A DNA stretch of 13,500 nt from Prochlorothrix sp035286285. Its GTDB lineage: Bacteria > Cyanobacteriota > Cyanobacteriia > Prochlorotrichales > Prochlorotrichaceae. Below the pieces are notes generated by a model. That model searched no databases, was not told the origin of the DNA, and worked only from the letters and a program-made list of their open reading frames with translations. This document shows positions 1-6,410 of the stretch, piece after piece (within the stretch, counting starts at the first letter, position 1; the number at the start of each line of letters is the position of its first letter). The stretch covers positions 1-13,500 of the forward strand of contig JAYKJG010000072.1 of the NCBI GenBank assembly GCA_035286285.1, read 5' to 3'. The position numbers and the translations under genes were made by a program.

Positions 1-2
1 TC

Positions 3-1061
3 ACGCTGTCGCCTTGGGTCACCGCCACCTTAATTGGGGTGGGCGGCATTACGGCGATCGGAGCCTCCCTAGTGGCCATTGCCCAGATTGACATTAAACG
101 CACCCTCTCCCACTCCACAAGCGCCTACCTAGGCTTAGTTTTCGTCGCAGTGGGCCTAGAACATGGTGATATTGCCTTACTACTCCTGCTGACCCACGCC
201 ATCGCCAAATCCCTCCTCTTCATGAGTAGCGGTTCGATTATCTTCATTACCAGCAACCAAGACATCACCGAAATGGGCGGTCTCTGGTCACGGATGCCCG
301 CAACAACCCTGGCCTTTGTAGTCGGGAGCCTTGGGTTATTGCCTCTGTTGCCCCTGGGTATGTTTTGGACGTTGTACCACTGGGTCAATGGGGTTTGGAC
401 CGATCCCAATTGGCTGATCGGGCTATTGATGTTGGTCAACAGCCTCAGCGCAATCAACCTCTTGCGGGTGTTTCGGTTAGTATTTCTGGGGGAGGTACAG
501 CCCAAAACCCGCCGTGCCCCAGAGGCAAACTGGGCCATGGCAGTACCGATGGTATCGTTGACGATCGTGACCCTGCTGCTGCCCTTGATGCTAGAACGCT
601 GGCAGTCGAGCCTCCGGATCACCTCTCCAGTCGTCGATCAGAGTGGCTGGCAAGATTGGGCCTTTCTGTTGATTATGGGTGCAACGGTTCTTGGGCTTGC
701 GATCGCGGCTGCCCTAACCCTTTCAGGCACGCTCTCCCGCCCGATTAATCGCCCAACCCGTTTTATTCAAGACTTGCTGGCCTATGACTTCTACATCGAT
801 CGCATCTACCGAGTGACGGTAGTCTGGGCAGTGGAGCAATGTTCCCGACTGGCCGCTTGGATCGATCGCTATGTCATTGATGGTTTTGTGAATGCAGTGG
901 GCTTAGCAACACTGCTCAGCGGCCAGGGGCTGAAATATAGCGCTTCAGGCCAGTCTCAACTCTATGTTGTCACAATCATCCTGGGCTTGGTCACACTCTT
1001 GGTTTTACTCATCGGCGTAGCTCCCCTCTCCGAGAGTTTGAGCCAAGTCCTCAAACTCTAG
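3..1061 (+). CDS. ndhF: NAD(P)H-quinone oxidoreductase subunit F, C-terminal part (NdhF4-type, CO2-uptake NDH-1), 5' partial
   Basis: Membrane proton-pumping subunit of cyanobacterial NDH-1. The frame is open from base 3, with SPWVTATLIGVGGIT upstream of the first GTG, so the gene starts outside the window; the 352 residues seen are roughly the C-terminal half. It shows the antiporter-like core (ITAIGASLVAIAQIDIKRTLS, HSTSAYLGLV, THAIAKSLLF) and many hydrophobic helices. It ends with the NdhF-specific tail DLLAYDFYIDRIYR ... LLSGQGLKYSASGQSQLY plus a last transmembrane helix, which NdhD and NdhB lack. The CO2-hydration gene downstream on the same strand suggests the NdhF4 (NDH-1MS') paralogue; F3 or F1 cannot be excluded without the N-terminus. 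It acts in the thylakoid membrane. ndhD4 is not seen between this gene and cupB and may lie upstream. The stop is TAG at 1059-1061. Family call is sure; paralogue number is inferred. Confidence 0.9.
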   Translation, partial: TLSPWVTATLIGVGGITAIGASLVAIAQIDIKRTLSHSTSAYLGLVFVAVGLEHGDIALLLLLTHAIAKSLLFMSSGSIIFITSNQDITEMGGLWSRMPATTLAFVVGSLGLLPLLPLGMFWTLYHWVNGVWTDPNWLIGLLMLVNSLSAINLLRVFRLVFLGEVQPKTRRAPEANWAMAVPMVSLTIVTLLLPLMLERWQSSLRITSPVVDQSGWQDWAFLLIMGATVLGLAIAAALTLSGTLSRPINRPTRFIQDLLAYDFYIDRIYRVTVVWAVEQCSRLAAWIDRYVIDGFVNAVGLATLLSGQGLKYSASGQSQLYVVTIILGLVTLLVLLIGVAPLSESLSQVLKL

Positions 1062-1091
1062 CAAACCCGATCGCTCCTCCCCTGAAGTCTA

Positions 1092-1130
1092 TACGCAACA
1101 ACTGTCTTGACACAGTTTGAGTCATGCGTA
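1092..1130 (+). terminator. Two-part hairpin just after ndhF, possible transcript end
   Basis: TACGCA (1092-1097) pairs with TGCGTA (1125-1130), and inside it AACTGT (1100-1105) pairs with ACAGTT (1112-1117). The structure begins about 30 bases after the ndhF stop codon. There is no T-run after it, so it is not a classical intrinsic terminator; it could be an mRNA 3'-end or processing structure. A second hairpin, CTCTCCT/AGGAGAG (1225-1231 and 1236-1242), follows. Confidence 0.35.
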
Positions 1131-1167
1131 CAGCGCCTATTGCATCCAACTGCTCTACAACTGCGAC

Positions 1168-1197
1168 ATGGGTGGCGATCCAATGGGTGGCGATCCA
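1168..1197. repeat. 15-bp perfect tandem duplication
   Basis: ATGGGTGGCGATCCA occurs twice head to tail (1168-1182 and 1183-1197) in the noncoding stretch after ndhF. No other copy was noticed in the window. It looks like a local slippage duplication. The rest of 1062-1341 holds only the two hairpins and the promoter region of the next ORF. Confidence 0.8.
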
Positions 1198-1280
1198 AAT
1201 TGAAATCTGAGCGCTCTTGCTCCCCTCTCCTCCTCAGGAGAGAAGCAGGAGGGCTTTAGATCTTAAAAACAGATCACTAT

Positions 1281-1300
1281 AGTACATAGTACTCTATGAT
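1281..1300 (+). promoter_or_regulatory. Putative promoter and operator of the orphan ORF at 1342
   Basis: A -10-like TATGAT lies at 1295-1300, about 40 bases before the ATG at 1342. It is immediately preceded by the dyad AGTAC-ATA-GTACT (1281-1293), which a repressor could use as an operator over the promoter spacer. No convincing -35 box is seen. The surrounding AT-rich sequence contrasts with the GC-richer neighbours. The call is inferred from sequence shape only. Confidence 0.35.
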
Positions 1301-1341
1301 ATACTCCATTCTTCCTAAGTTCCTTTTCCTTCATTGCTTAG

Positions 1342-1902
1342 ATGAGAAAATTCAAGACAGTACGGGAAATACAGGCATGGAAAAAGTTCTCATTGAATGG
1401 GGCTGACTATGATTTGTCACACCTAGACGCTTGTCAACTTAAGTATTACGATATTCAAGATCCTGACAAGCCAATTATCTACGAGTTCATTGTGACTTAT
1501 GCGATGCACTGCTTTACTGAGGACTTTAAAGACCTATCCGAAGAGGAAAAAAGCAGACCCTGCTACTCTAGTCATGTGGAGTCTCGACCTTTTAGCTTAA
1601 GCAGATACGAACTCTCTAAACACCTCCCAAAAATTGTCCAGTCATTGGGGAGTAAGGAGAGCTTAATCTTCCACGGGAAAAACAATAACTATGTTGCATT
1701 GGTACGAGGATTATCTGGAAATAAGCCAGATTTTGGATATCTTGTAGCTTTTCGGGTTTTTAGAGAAAGCAAAAAGCTAAGACTTCATGTACAAAGTGCT
1801 TATCCTTTATCGCAGGAGTATAGGGGAGGTAAGAAAGTGAGGTTTTTACTAATAGCAGAAAAACTGCTGCAAGGTAAGGAACTGCCTAAAGCACCTAGAT
1901 AA
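1342..1902 (+). CDS. Hypothetical protein, 186 aa, AT-rich orphan ORF
   Basis: I do not recognise this protein with confidence. It is a soluble, basic, 186-residue protein without signal peptide or membrane helix. The N-terminal half contains the acidic stretch CFTEDFKDLSEEEKSRP. The middle has VESRPFSLSRYELSKHLPK. The C-terminal half looks like an alternating beta structure (YVALVRGL ... FGYLVAFRVFRESKKLRLHVQSAYPL), ending in KKVRFLLIAEKLLQGK. That strand-rich C-terminus loosely recalls small RelE/BECR-type toxin folds, but no catalytic set can be assigned. ATG at 1342 is the natural start: a TATGAT box lies 42 bases upstream and no strong Shine-Dalgarno is visible. Base composition is plainly more AT-rich than ndhF or cupB, and no HIP1 core occurs between about 1080 and 2547, which suggests recent acquisition. 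The coding frame is intact. Confidence 0.7.
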   Translation: MRKFKTVREIQAWKKFSLNGADYDLSHLDACQLKYYDIQDPDKPIIYEFIVTYAMHCFTEDFKDLSEEEKSRPCYSSHVESRPFSLSRYELSKHLPKIVQSLGSKESLIFHGKNNNYVALVRGLSGNKPDFGYLVAFRVFRESKKLRLHVQSAYPLSQEYRGGKKVRFLLIAEKLLQGKELPKAPR

Positions 1903-1916
1903 CACCGCAAATAACA

Positions 1917-1936
1917 AAGGCTCCTTCAGGAGCCTT
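1917..1936. terminator. Hairpin terminator, probably bidirectional
   Basis: A perfect 8-bp stem: AAGGCTCC (1917-1924) and GGAGCCTT (1929-1936) around the loop TTCA. It starts 15 bases after the TAA of the orphan ORF, the usual place for its terminator. On the + strand it is followed by CGCTAAGAC with no T-run. On the - strand the stem is followed by TGTTATTTGC, which is more terminator-like. It therefore may also stop a minus-strand transcript coming from the structured region to its right. Confidence 0.5.
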
Positions 1937-2029
1937 CGCTAAGACTATTGCCTTAGTGTTCAGAACGTCTTTACCGGTGATCCCTCGACCATTATGATGG
2001 TAACGGAATGTCATATATCCAAGGAGATG

Positions 2030-2339
2030 CCTGCCTAAGGTGAAACTAACTTCAAAAGTCGGAACACTTTCACAGGCTTATGCTTACTAGGGTATATGTC
2101 TGCTGCATTCTTAGAGATACGCTTGAACTAACTAGCTGTTAAGCTAGAGGGTAATCGGCGCAGCCCTATAGGATTCATCCTAAGCTATGAAATCATAGGT
2201 GTCAAGGTTCCTGAATGTATCTAGATACAGCAGGGCAGAAATCCCCAACCCTAGTCTCGCGGGCCTCTAGCCTGCACCAGGGGCAAGACGCTCACGCAAC
2301 GAGCATCCTGTCATGCGAGCGGGACACTCACACTAGATA
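2030..2339 (+). ncRNA. Candidate structured RNA, HEARO / IscB omega-RNA-like, directly upstream of the methylase gene
   Basis: About 300 bases without an ORF but dense in hairpins. GCCT and GTGAAA (2033-2036, 2040-2045) pair with TTTCAC and AGGC (2068-2077). Then follow CTAGCT-GTTA-AGCTAG; GTAATCGGCGCAGCCC; TAGGA-TTCA-TCCTA followed at once by CTATGA-AA-TCATAG; a 14-bp palindrome at 2216-2229; and near the end CAAGACGCTC-ACGCAAC-GAGC. CTCGC (about 2257) can also pair with GCGAG (about 2316). The order of elements, and an end abutting a start codon, recall HEARO RNA, which guides IscB nucleases and lies just 5' of their ORFs in cyanobacteria. That resemblance is from memory, not a covariance search. 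A guide would lie near or upstream of 2030. Here the downstream gene is a methylase, and no IscB or TnpB gene is in the window. Boundaries are approximate. Confidence 0.5.
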
Positions 2340-3215
2340 ATGGAAATAATGGAACGTGCTGTAACTAGGGTAAACATCTCTAGCGTGCCCCAGCGCAGTC
2401 CCTTTCGCTATGCGGGGGGTAAGACTTGGCTGGTGCCCCAGGTGCGTCAGTGGCTAGCGGCCTATGGTGGACCGGGCAAAGAGCTACTGGAGCCTTTTAC
2501 AGGGGGTGGGATTGTGGGCTTAACGGCAGTGTTTGAGAACTGGGTCGATCGGGTTACCTTTATGGAAAAAGACGAAGGGGTGGCCGCAGTCTGGCAGGTG
2601 ATTCTCAATGGTGGAGCGGCTGACTTAGCAGATCGCATCATGCAATTCCAACTGACCCCGGAAAATGCTCGTGCTATTCTCACCGCCACAGACTCAACAC
2701 CTGTTACTGCCCAATCTCTAGACTCGCTGGCCTTTGCGACTTTGGTCAAAAATCGGGTCAGCCATGGGGGTATTTTGGCAAAGGGGGCTGGACTCGTGAA
2801 GCGGGGTGAGAAAAACAAGGGAATTGGCTCCCGCTGGTATCCTGAGACCCTAAAGAAGCGTATTCTGGCCATTGATGCCCTTAAACATAGAATTCGCTTT
2901 ATCCCAGGGGATATGTTTAATCTTTGGTCTCACTATCCCCACACGGATCAAACCCTATATTTCCTAGATCCACCTTACCTCAAGGCCAGTCGTCGGCTTT
3001 ACCGTCATGCCACCATTGACCACACCCAGCTTTTTCAATGGGCTGCTCAGGCGCAGGGGTCAGTGTTGATGAGCTATGACAATACCGCCGAGGTGCAGGG
3101 CATGGCTGTGGCCCATGGCTTGCGGACCCATCCCATAGCTATGAAAAACACCCACCACGCCCATAAAACTGAGCTACTGATTAGCCAGGATTTCCGCTGG
3201 TTGTCTCCAATGTAA
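2340..3215 (+). CDS. Solitary DNA adenine methyltransferase, D12/Dam family
   Basis: Transfers a methyl group from S-adenosylmethionine to N6 of adenine in a short DNA site; GATC is the commonest target of this family, but the site cannot be read from sequence. The 291 residues carry the family motifs in order: SPFRYAGGK (20-28, motif X), LLEPFTGGG (49-57, SAM-binding motif I), VKNRVSHGG (137-144) with GSRWYPETLKKRI (163-175), and catalytic DPPY at 210-213 within YFLDPPYL. A C-terminal YDNT ... ELLIS strand completes the fold. Length is normal and the protein looks intact. ATG at 2340 begins it; a second ATG at 2349 is possible, and no Shine-Dalgarno is seen. No restriction endonuclease gene is adjacent, so it is an orphan methylase. 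It stands immediately downstream of a putative structured RNA, between ndhF and cupB, which suggests arrival with a mobile or accessory element. One CGATCG occurs inside it. Confidence 0.88.
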   Translation: MEIMERAVTRVNISSVPQRSPFRYAGGKTWLVPQVRQWLAAYGGPGKELLEPFTGGGIVGLTAVFENWVDRVTFMEKDEGVAAVWQVILNGGAADLADRIMQFQLTPENARAILTATDSTPVTAQSLDSLAFATLVKNRVSHGGILAKGAGLVKRGEKNKGIGSRWYPETLKKRILAIDALKHRIRFIPGDMFNLWSHYPHTDQTLYFLDPPYLKASRRLYRHATIDHTQLFQWAAQAQGSVLMSYDNTAEVQGMAVAHGLRTHPIAMKNTHHAHKTELLISQDFRWLSPM

Positions 3216-3276
3216 TAAAAAATCCCTAAAACAAGCCTTTTTCTGGGACTAGTGCCCTGTGGTGAAGGCTAATAAG

Positions 3277-3309
3277 CCAAGAGCCTATCCTACAGGCAGA
3301 CAGGCTTGG
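3277..3309 (+). other. Noncoding hairpin between methylase and cupB
   Basis: CCAAG (3277-3281) pairs with CTTGG (3305-3309), with an inner GCCT/AGGC stem (3283-3286 and 3294-3297). No T-run follows, so terminator function is doubtful. The 176-base gap 3216-3391 otherwise shows nothing recognisable, and the cupB start lacks a clear ribosome binding site. Confidence 0.3.
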
Positions 3310-3391
3310 ACCAATCCTCCACCTCTGCCCCAGTGAGAGACACCCCAGAATCCCGATCGAAACCCATTCATTTTCCCCCTAAGTCCCCCCT

Positions 3392-4528
3392 ATGGTTGCT
3401 GTACAATTTGCTCCCTCTAAACATCCCCTTGCCGCCTATATCCAGCGTCTGGAGCAGGGAGAAGCGCTTTTAGACGACAGTCCCGCAAATGTCCTGGAAG
3501 TTGTGGGGATTTTGAAAAGTTATGGTGTAGTTTTGGATGCCTATGCGGTCAATCTCAAGTATGCAGCGGAGTATCAGTATATTAATTTTTTCCCGTGGTT
3601 CAAGTTTTTCAATGGTGAGGTGGATCTGGCCAAATTGCTGCGGCATTGGTGGCACGATCGCATTAACTATGAATATGCCGAGTACTGCGGTCGGGCGATG
3701 ATGTGGCATGGGGGCGGGGGCTTGTCGGCTTATCTGGAAAGTGAGGACTTTCGCCGGAACTGTGAGGGGGCGATCGCGGCTCGTTTCCGCTATGACCCCT
3801 TTATGCGGGCAGTCCATCGACTCTTTCCAGAGTTTATGCTGGAATATAGCCGGATGCACGCTTATTCCAGCGGTTTGGGTCAGTTTTGGACCATTATGTC
3901 TGAGATGTTTCTAAGTCTTTCCGATCGCTACGATCGCGGGGAAATCACCACGATCGCGGCAGTAGTGGATCATATCCGGGAGGCGATCGTGGCGGCAGCG
4001 GCAACCCCCATTACCTACCGTGCGTCCGTGGGCGAAAAGTCCTATGATTTGATCCCAGAGAGCGCAGGCTTGACGTTTTTGGCCGATACAGCGATTCCCT
4101 ATGTGGAGGCGGTGTTCTTCCGGGGTACACCCTTTCCGGGCACAGTGTCCTACAATGCCCAAGCCTATCAGATTCCCTTTGAGCAAGGAGAATTTAGCTA
4201 TGGGGCGCTTTATGCCGATCCGCTGCCGATCGGCGGCGCTGGCATTCCGCCCACAATGCTCATGCAGGATATGCGCCACTTTTTGCCCGATTATCTCGCG
4301 GAGTTTTACCGGCAGGCGGGGCCACGCCTTGAGGAGGACTTGCGGGTCAAAATTTGCCAGAGTTTCCAAAAGTCGATGTTTTGTGTGACAACGGCGGCCA
4401 TTCAGGGACTGGCTCCCCATCCGTTGGTGACGACGGATCCGGCCCAACACAAGGAAAATCGGGCGTATCTGGAGGGGTGGTTCGATCGCTTTGTGACTTC
4501 GCGCTTAGAGGCGGTGAACTTGGAGTAG
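3392..4528 (+). CDS. cupB: CO2 hydration protein CupB (ChpX) of the NDH-1MS' CO2-uptake complex
   Basis: Cytoplasm-facing subunit on the distal NdhF/NdhD end of the specialised NDH-1 complex. It converts CO2 that has entered the cell to bicarbonate, driven by the redox and proton-pumping reaction of the complex. The 378-aa sequence fits the ChpXY/Cup family: HPLAAYIQRLEQGEALL, VLEVVGILKSYGVVLDAYA, YQYINFFPWFKFFNG, and NYEYAEYCGRAMMWHGGGG (92-110). The last, rich in Glu, Tyr, Cys and His, is where I would look for Zn ligands; that assignment is inference. Its length is nearer to constitutive CupB than to the longer, inducible CupA. ATG at 3392 fits the usual short N-terminus. It shares strand with the NdhF fragment but is separated from it by the 2.3-kb accessory segment, so it probably has its own promoter here. 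Soluble, no signal peptide. CupB rather than CupA is fairly but not fully certain. Confidence 0.88.
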   Translation: MVAVQFAPSKHPLAAYIQRLEQGEALLDDSPANVLEVVGILKSYGVVLDAYAVNLKYAAEYQYINFFPWFKFFNGEVDLAKLLRHWWHDRINYEYAEYCGRAMMWHGGGGLSAYLESEDFRRNCEGAIAARFRYDPFMRAVHRLFPEFMLEYSRMHAYSSGLGQFWTIMSEMFLSLSDRYDRGEITTIAAVVDHIREAIVAAAATPITYRASVGEKSYDLIPESAGLTFLADTAIPYVEAVFFRGTPFPGTVSYNAQAYQIPFEQGEFSYGALYADPLPIGGAGIPPTMLMQDMRHFLPDYLAEFYRQAGPRLEEDLRVKICQSFQKSMFCVTTAAIQGLAPHPLVTTDPAQHKENRAYLEGWFDRFVTSRLEAVNLE

Positions 4529-4880
4529 GGGCAGACGGGCGCACTCCGTCAAGGGGTTCCCGGTCTGGGACGGTGGGGCAGGCCGATTCCCTAGGATGCC
4601 TCGCCGGGGAGCGCAGGGTTTGGCCCCCGCCAGGGCTGTATCATCACCGTGCTGTGCGTCATAATGGGGAGAAACTTGTTTCGGTCCGGGTCAGGTCCGC
4701 TCTGGGTTCCCGGCATCGGTACAGTAGTGGTATCTTGATACATCACTAATTAGGCAGGGTAGCGCCTTGGATTGGCCCTGTTGAGGATCGGCCTTGTTTT
4801 GGGTCGATCGAGAGGAGCCATCACTATCGGTCTCTCCTGTCTTGTAGCCTCTATTTCATCGTCTGGAATCATCCCGCACC
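4529..4880. other. Intergenic region between cupB and cobW-like gene
   Basis: A 352-base GC-rich spacer. I see no convincing gene: the frames open here are low-complexity and overlap real genes. CCGTC (4546-4550) and GACGG (4569-4573) can form a small hairpin just after cupB, without a T-run. The right half holds the dyad at 4725-4748 and should contain the promoter of the downstream GTPase gene. Confidence 0.5.
4725..4748 (+). promoter_or_regulatory. Interrupted dyad upstream of the CobW-family gene, possible operator
   Basis: TAGTG-GTATC (4725-4734), spacer TT, then GATAC (4737-4741), two bases, and CACTA (4744-4748). It is a 10-bp-arm inverted repeat about 130 bases before the ATG. COG0523 genes are often under Zur control, but this does not match the Zur box as I remember it (TGATAAT-N-ATTATCA type). 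It could be an operator for another regulator or an RNA hairpin. Confidence 0.35.
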
Positions 4881-6122
4881 ATGACCGCAACCATCTCTTC
4901 GCCCCAAACCACCTCCGAAAACACTGCCCTAGACATGCCCCCAGTGGGCCTCCCCGTCACGATTATTACGGGCTTTTTGGGCAGCGGCAAAACGACCCTC
5001 CTCAACCATATCCTCAGCAATCAGGAAGGGGTCAAAACAGCGGTGCTGGTGAACGAGTTTGGGGAAATCGGCATTGATAATGAACTGATTGTGTCCACCG
5101 GTGACGACATGGTGGAGCTAAGCAACGGCTGCATTTGCTGCACCATTAATAGCGATTTGCTGGATGCGGTGCATCGGGTCTTGGAGCGGGAGGATAAGGT
5201 CGATTATCTGGTGGTGGAAACCACGGGTTTGGCCGATCCCCTGCCGATCGCCCTAACCTTTCTCGGAACAGAACTGCGGGATCTAACCCGGTTGGATTCG
5301 ATCGTCACCATGATTGATGCCGAAAACTACAGCTTGGATCTCTTCAATAGCCAAGCCGCCTATAACCAAATTCTCTACGGGGATATTCTGCTGCTCAATA
5401 AGACAGATTTGGTGGATGAGGCAGATTTAGACGTTCTAGAGGTGAAGTTGCGGGATATTAAGGAAAATGCCCGCATTCTAAGAACTCAGCGCTCCCAAGT
5501 GGCGTTACCGTTGATTTTGAGTGTGGGACTATTTGAGTCCGATCGCTACTTTGGCATGGACCAAGAGGCGGATCACGCTGACCACGACCATCACAGCCAC
5601 GATCACCACGGCCACGACCATCACAGCCATGATCACCACGGCCATGATCATCACAGCCACGATCACCAAAACCACTCCGATCATTCCGCCTGCGATCATG
5701 ACCAGGGCCACTGTGTCCACGATGGGCATGAGCATCACGATCATGGGCACGATCGCGGCCACGATCACAGCCCTGGACACCATCATTCTGACCACTTGGC
5801 GATCGATGGCTTTACATCGCTTTCCTTCCAGAGCGATCGGCCCTTCGCCATCCGTAAATTCCAAGATTTCCTCGACAATCACCTCCCAGAAACCGTATTC
5901 CGGGCAAAAGGCATCCTCTGGTTCCAGGAAAGCGAACTGCGCCATATTTTCCACCTCAGCGGCAAGCGCTTTACCTTGGATGACAGTCAGTGGACTTCGA
6001 GCGATCGTAAAAATCAACTGGTCCTGATTGGCCAAAATCTCGATGCCCCGGCCCTGCGCAAGAAGCTAGAGCACTGCCTAACCACACCCTCCAAAACACG
6101 GGGCAAAGGCTTTGGCCGCTAG
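4881..6122 (+). CDS. CobW/COG0523-family G3E GTPase, metallochaperone-like, with His-rich linker
   Basis: GTP-dependent metal chaperone of the G3E class; members of this type deliver or manage zinc (ZNG1/YeiR-like) or cobalt (CobW). Of 413 residues, the GTPase domain comes first: Walker A GFLGSGKTT (31-39), the metal-binding GCICC motif (83-87, the CxCC signature), the switch/Walker B segment VVETTGLADP (111-120) and base-recognition NKTD (173-176). Residues about 232-305 form a linker of His, Asp, Ser and Gly (HDHHSHDHHG repeated) with extra Cys at 271 and 278. Then comes a CobW C-terminal domain (FTSLSFQSDRPFAIRKF ... RAKGILWF ... RFTLDD). It is cytoplasmic. A later start at Met19 would leave a more typical N-terminus, since the first 20 residues are low-complexity. 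Zinc is more likely than cobalamin: no cobalamin genes are near, and the linker suits metal buffering. Both points are inferred. Confidence 0.9.
   Translation: MTATISSPQTTSENTALDMPPVGLPVTIITGFLGSGKTTLLNHILSNQEGVKTAVLVNEFGEIGIDNELIVSTGDDMVELSNGCICCTINSDLLDAVHRVLEREDKVDYLVVETTGLADPLPIALTFLGTELRDLTRLDSIVTMIDAENYSLDLFNSQAAYNQILYGDILLLNKTDLVDEADLDVLEVKLRDIKENARILRTQRSQVALPLILSVGLFESDRYFGMDQEADHADHDHHSHDHHGHDHHSHDHHGHDHHSHDHQNHSDHSACDHDQGHCVHDGHEHHDHGHDRGHDHSPGHHHSDHLAIDGFTSLSFQSDRPFAIRKFQDFLDNHLPETVFRAKGILWFQESELRHIFHLSGKRFTLDDSQWTSSDRKNQLVLIGQNLDAPALRKKLEHCLTTPSKTRGKGFGR
5586..5675 (+). repeat. Three 30-bp tandem units coding the His-rich linker
   Basis: Units at 5586-5615, 5616-5645 and 5646-5675 repeat with a period of 30 bases, each coding a decapeptide of the pattern DHHSHDHHGH. 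The first two units differ at only two positions, mainly CAC/CAT exchange; the third is a little more diverged at its end. Because the period is a multiple of three, copy-number change would lengthen or shorten the metal-binding linker without breaking the frame. Confidence 0.85.
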
Positions 6123-6410
6123 TAACGCGATATCCCAACGCGATATAACTAGTCCTGCACGGCAGCAATACACGACTCCTTTCCATGGACAGCCAACCCA
6201 CCCCTAACCCCTCCCTAGAGGGGAACCGGAGTCGCATCCCTGATTGACTGACAAAAGGGGGTCAAACCGAGGCGCAGAGGGCGGGTCAGGAAACCTGACC
6301 CCTACACTCCCAAACGTCTTGTAGGGGCGCGGTTTTCGCGCCCAGCAGAGCGTGGGAATTCCTCCCTAGGCGCTCCAGCGCTCTTATGGGGTACCCATCC
6401 CCTCAGCCAC
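6123..6410. other. Intergenic region between convergent cobW-like and TPR genes, with hairpins
   Basis: A 288-base spacer between convergent genes, with no ORF I believe. It contains three stem-loops: CCCCTC-CCTA-GAGGGG (6208-6223), GGGTCAGG-AAA-CCTGACCC (6283-6301, 8-bp stem), and the repeat hairpin at 6321-6345. None has a T-run, but together they could stop transcripts from both sides. Confidence 0.55.
6321..6345 (+). repeat. 25-bp hairpin-forming intergenic repeat, copy 1
   Basis: Begins GTAGGGG and contains the stem GGGCGCG/CGCGCCC around a GTTTT loop. An identical 25-base copy in the same orientation lies at 11902-11926. The flanks also share ACCTGACCCCT about 20-30 bases upstream (6293-6303 here, 11866-11876 there) and a CTCC(C)AAAC block. 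It resembles the short GC-rich palindromic repeats scattered in cyanobacterial genomes (REP/MITE-like). Confidence 0.8.

Noticed and set aside
1895..2014. Minus-strand 39-codon ORF starting MTFRYHHNGRG and ending just inside the orphan ORF's 3' end
   Set aside because: It reads through the 8-bp hairpin at 1917-1936, has no ribosome binding site, and matches no family I can name. It could be the tail of a decayed gene, but support is too weak.
1903..2339. tRNA, group I or group II intron in the structured region
   Set aside because: No cloverleaf with a T-loop, no group II domain V hairpin, and no ordered group I P/Q/R/S core elements could be found.
3221..3246. Terminator after the methylase gene (TCCC ... 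GGGA with nearby T-run)
   Set aside because: The stem is only four base pairs with an 18-base loop, and the T-run is inside the loop on the plus strand.
1903..3391. Retron (methylase as effector, structured RNA as msr-msd)
   Set aside because: No reverse transcriptase gene is present in the window.
4354..5077. Open frames spanning the cupB end and the cupB-cobW spacer
   Set aside because: Low-complexity sequence, overlap with clear genes in other frames, no ribosome binding site.
5586..5675. CRISPR-like array
   Set aside because: The repeats are contiguous with no spacers and code the His-rich linker in frame.
5529..6035. Long minus-strand and alternate-frame ORFs across the His-rich part of the GTPase gene
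   Set aside because: They are composition shadows of CAC/CAT/GAT repeats, giving Met/Val/Ile or Thr/Ile-rich low-complexity protein with no domain.
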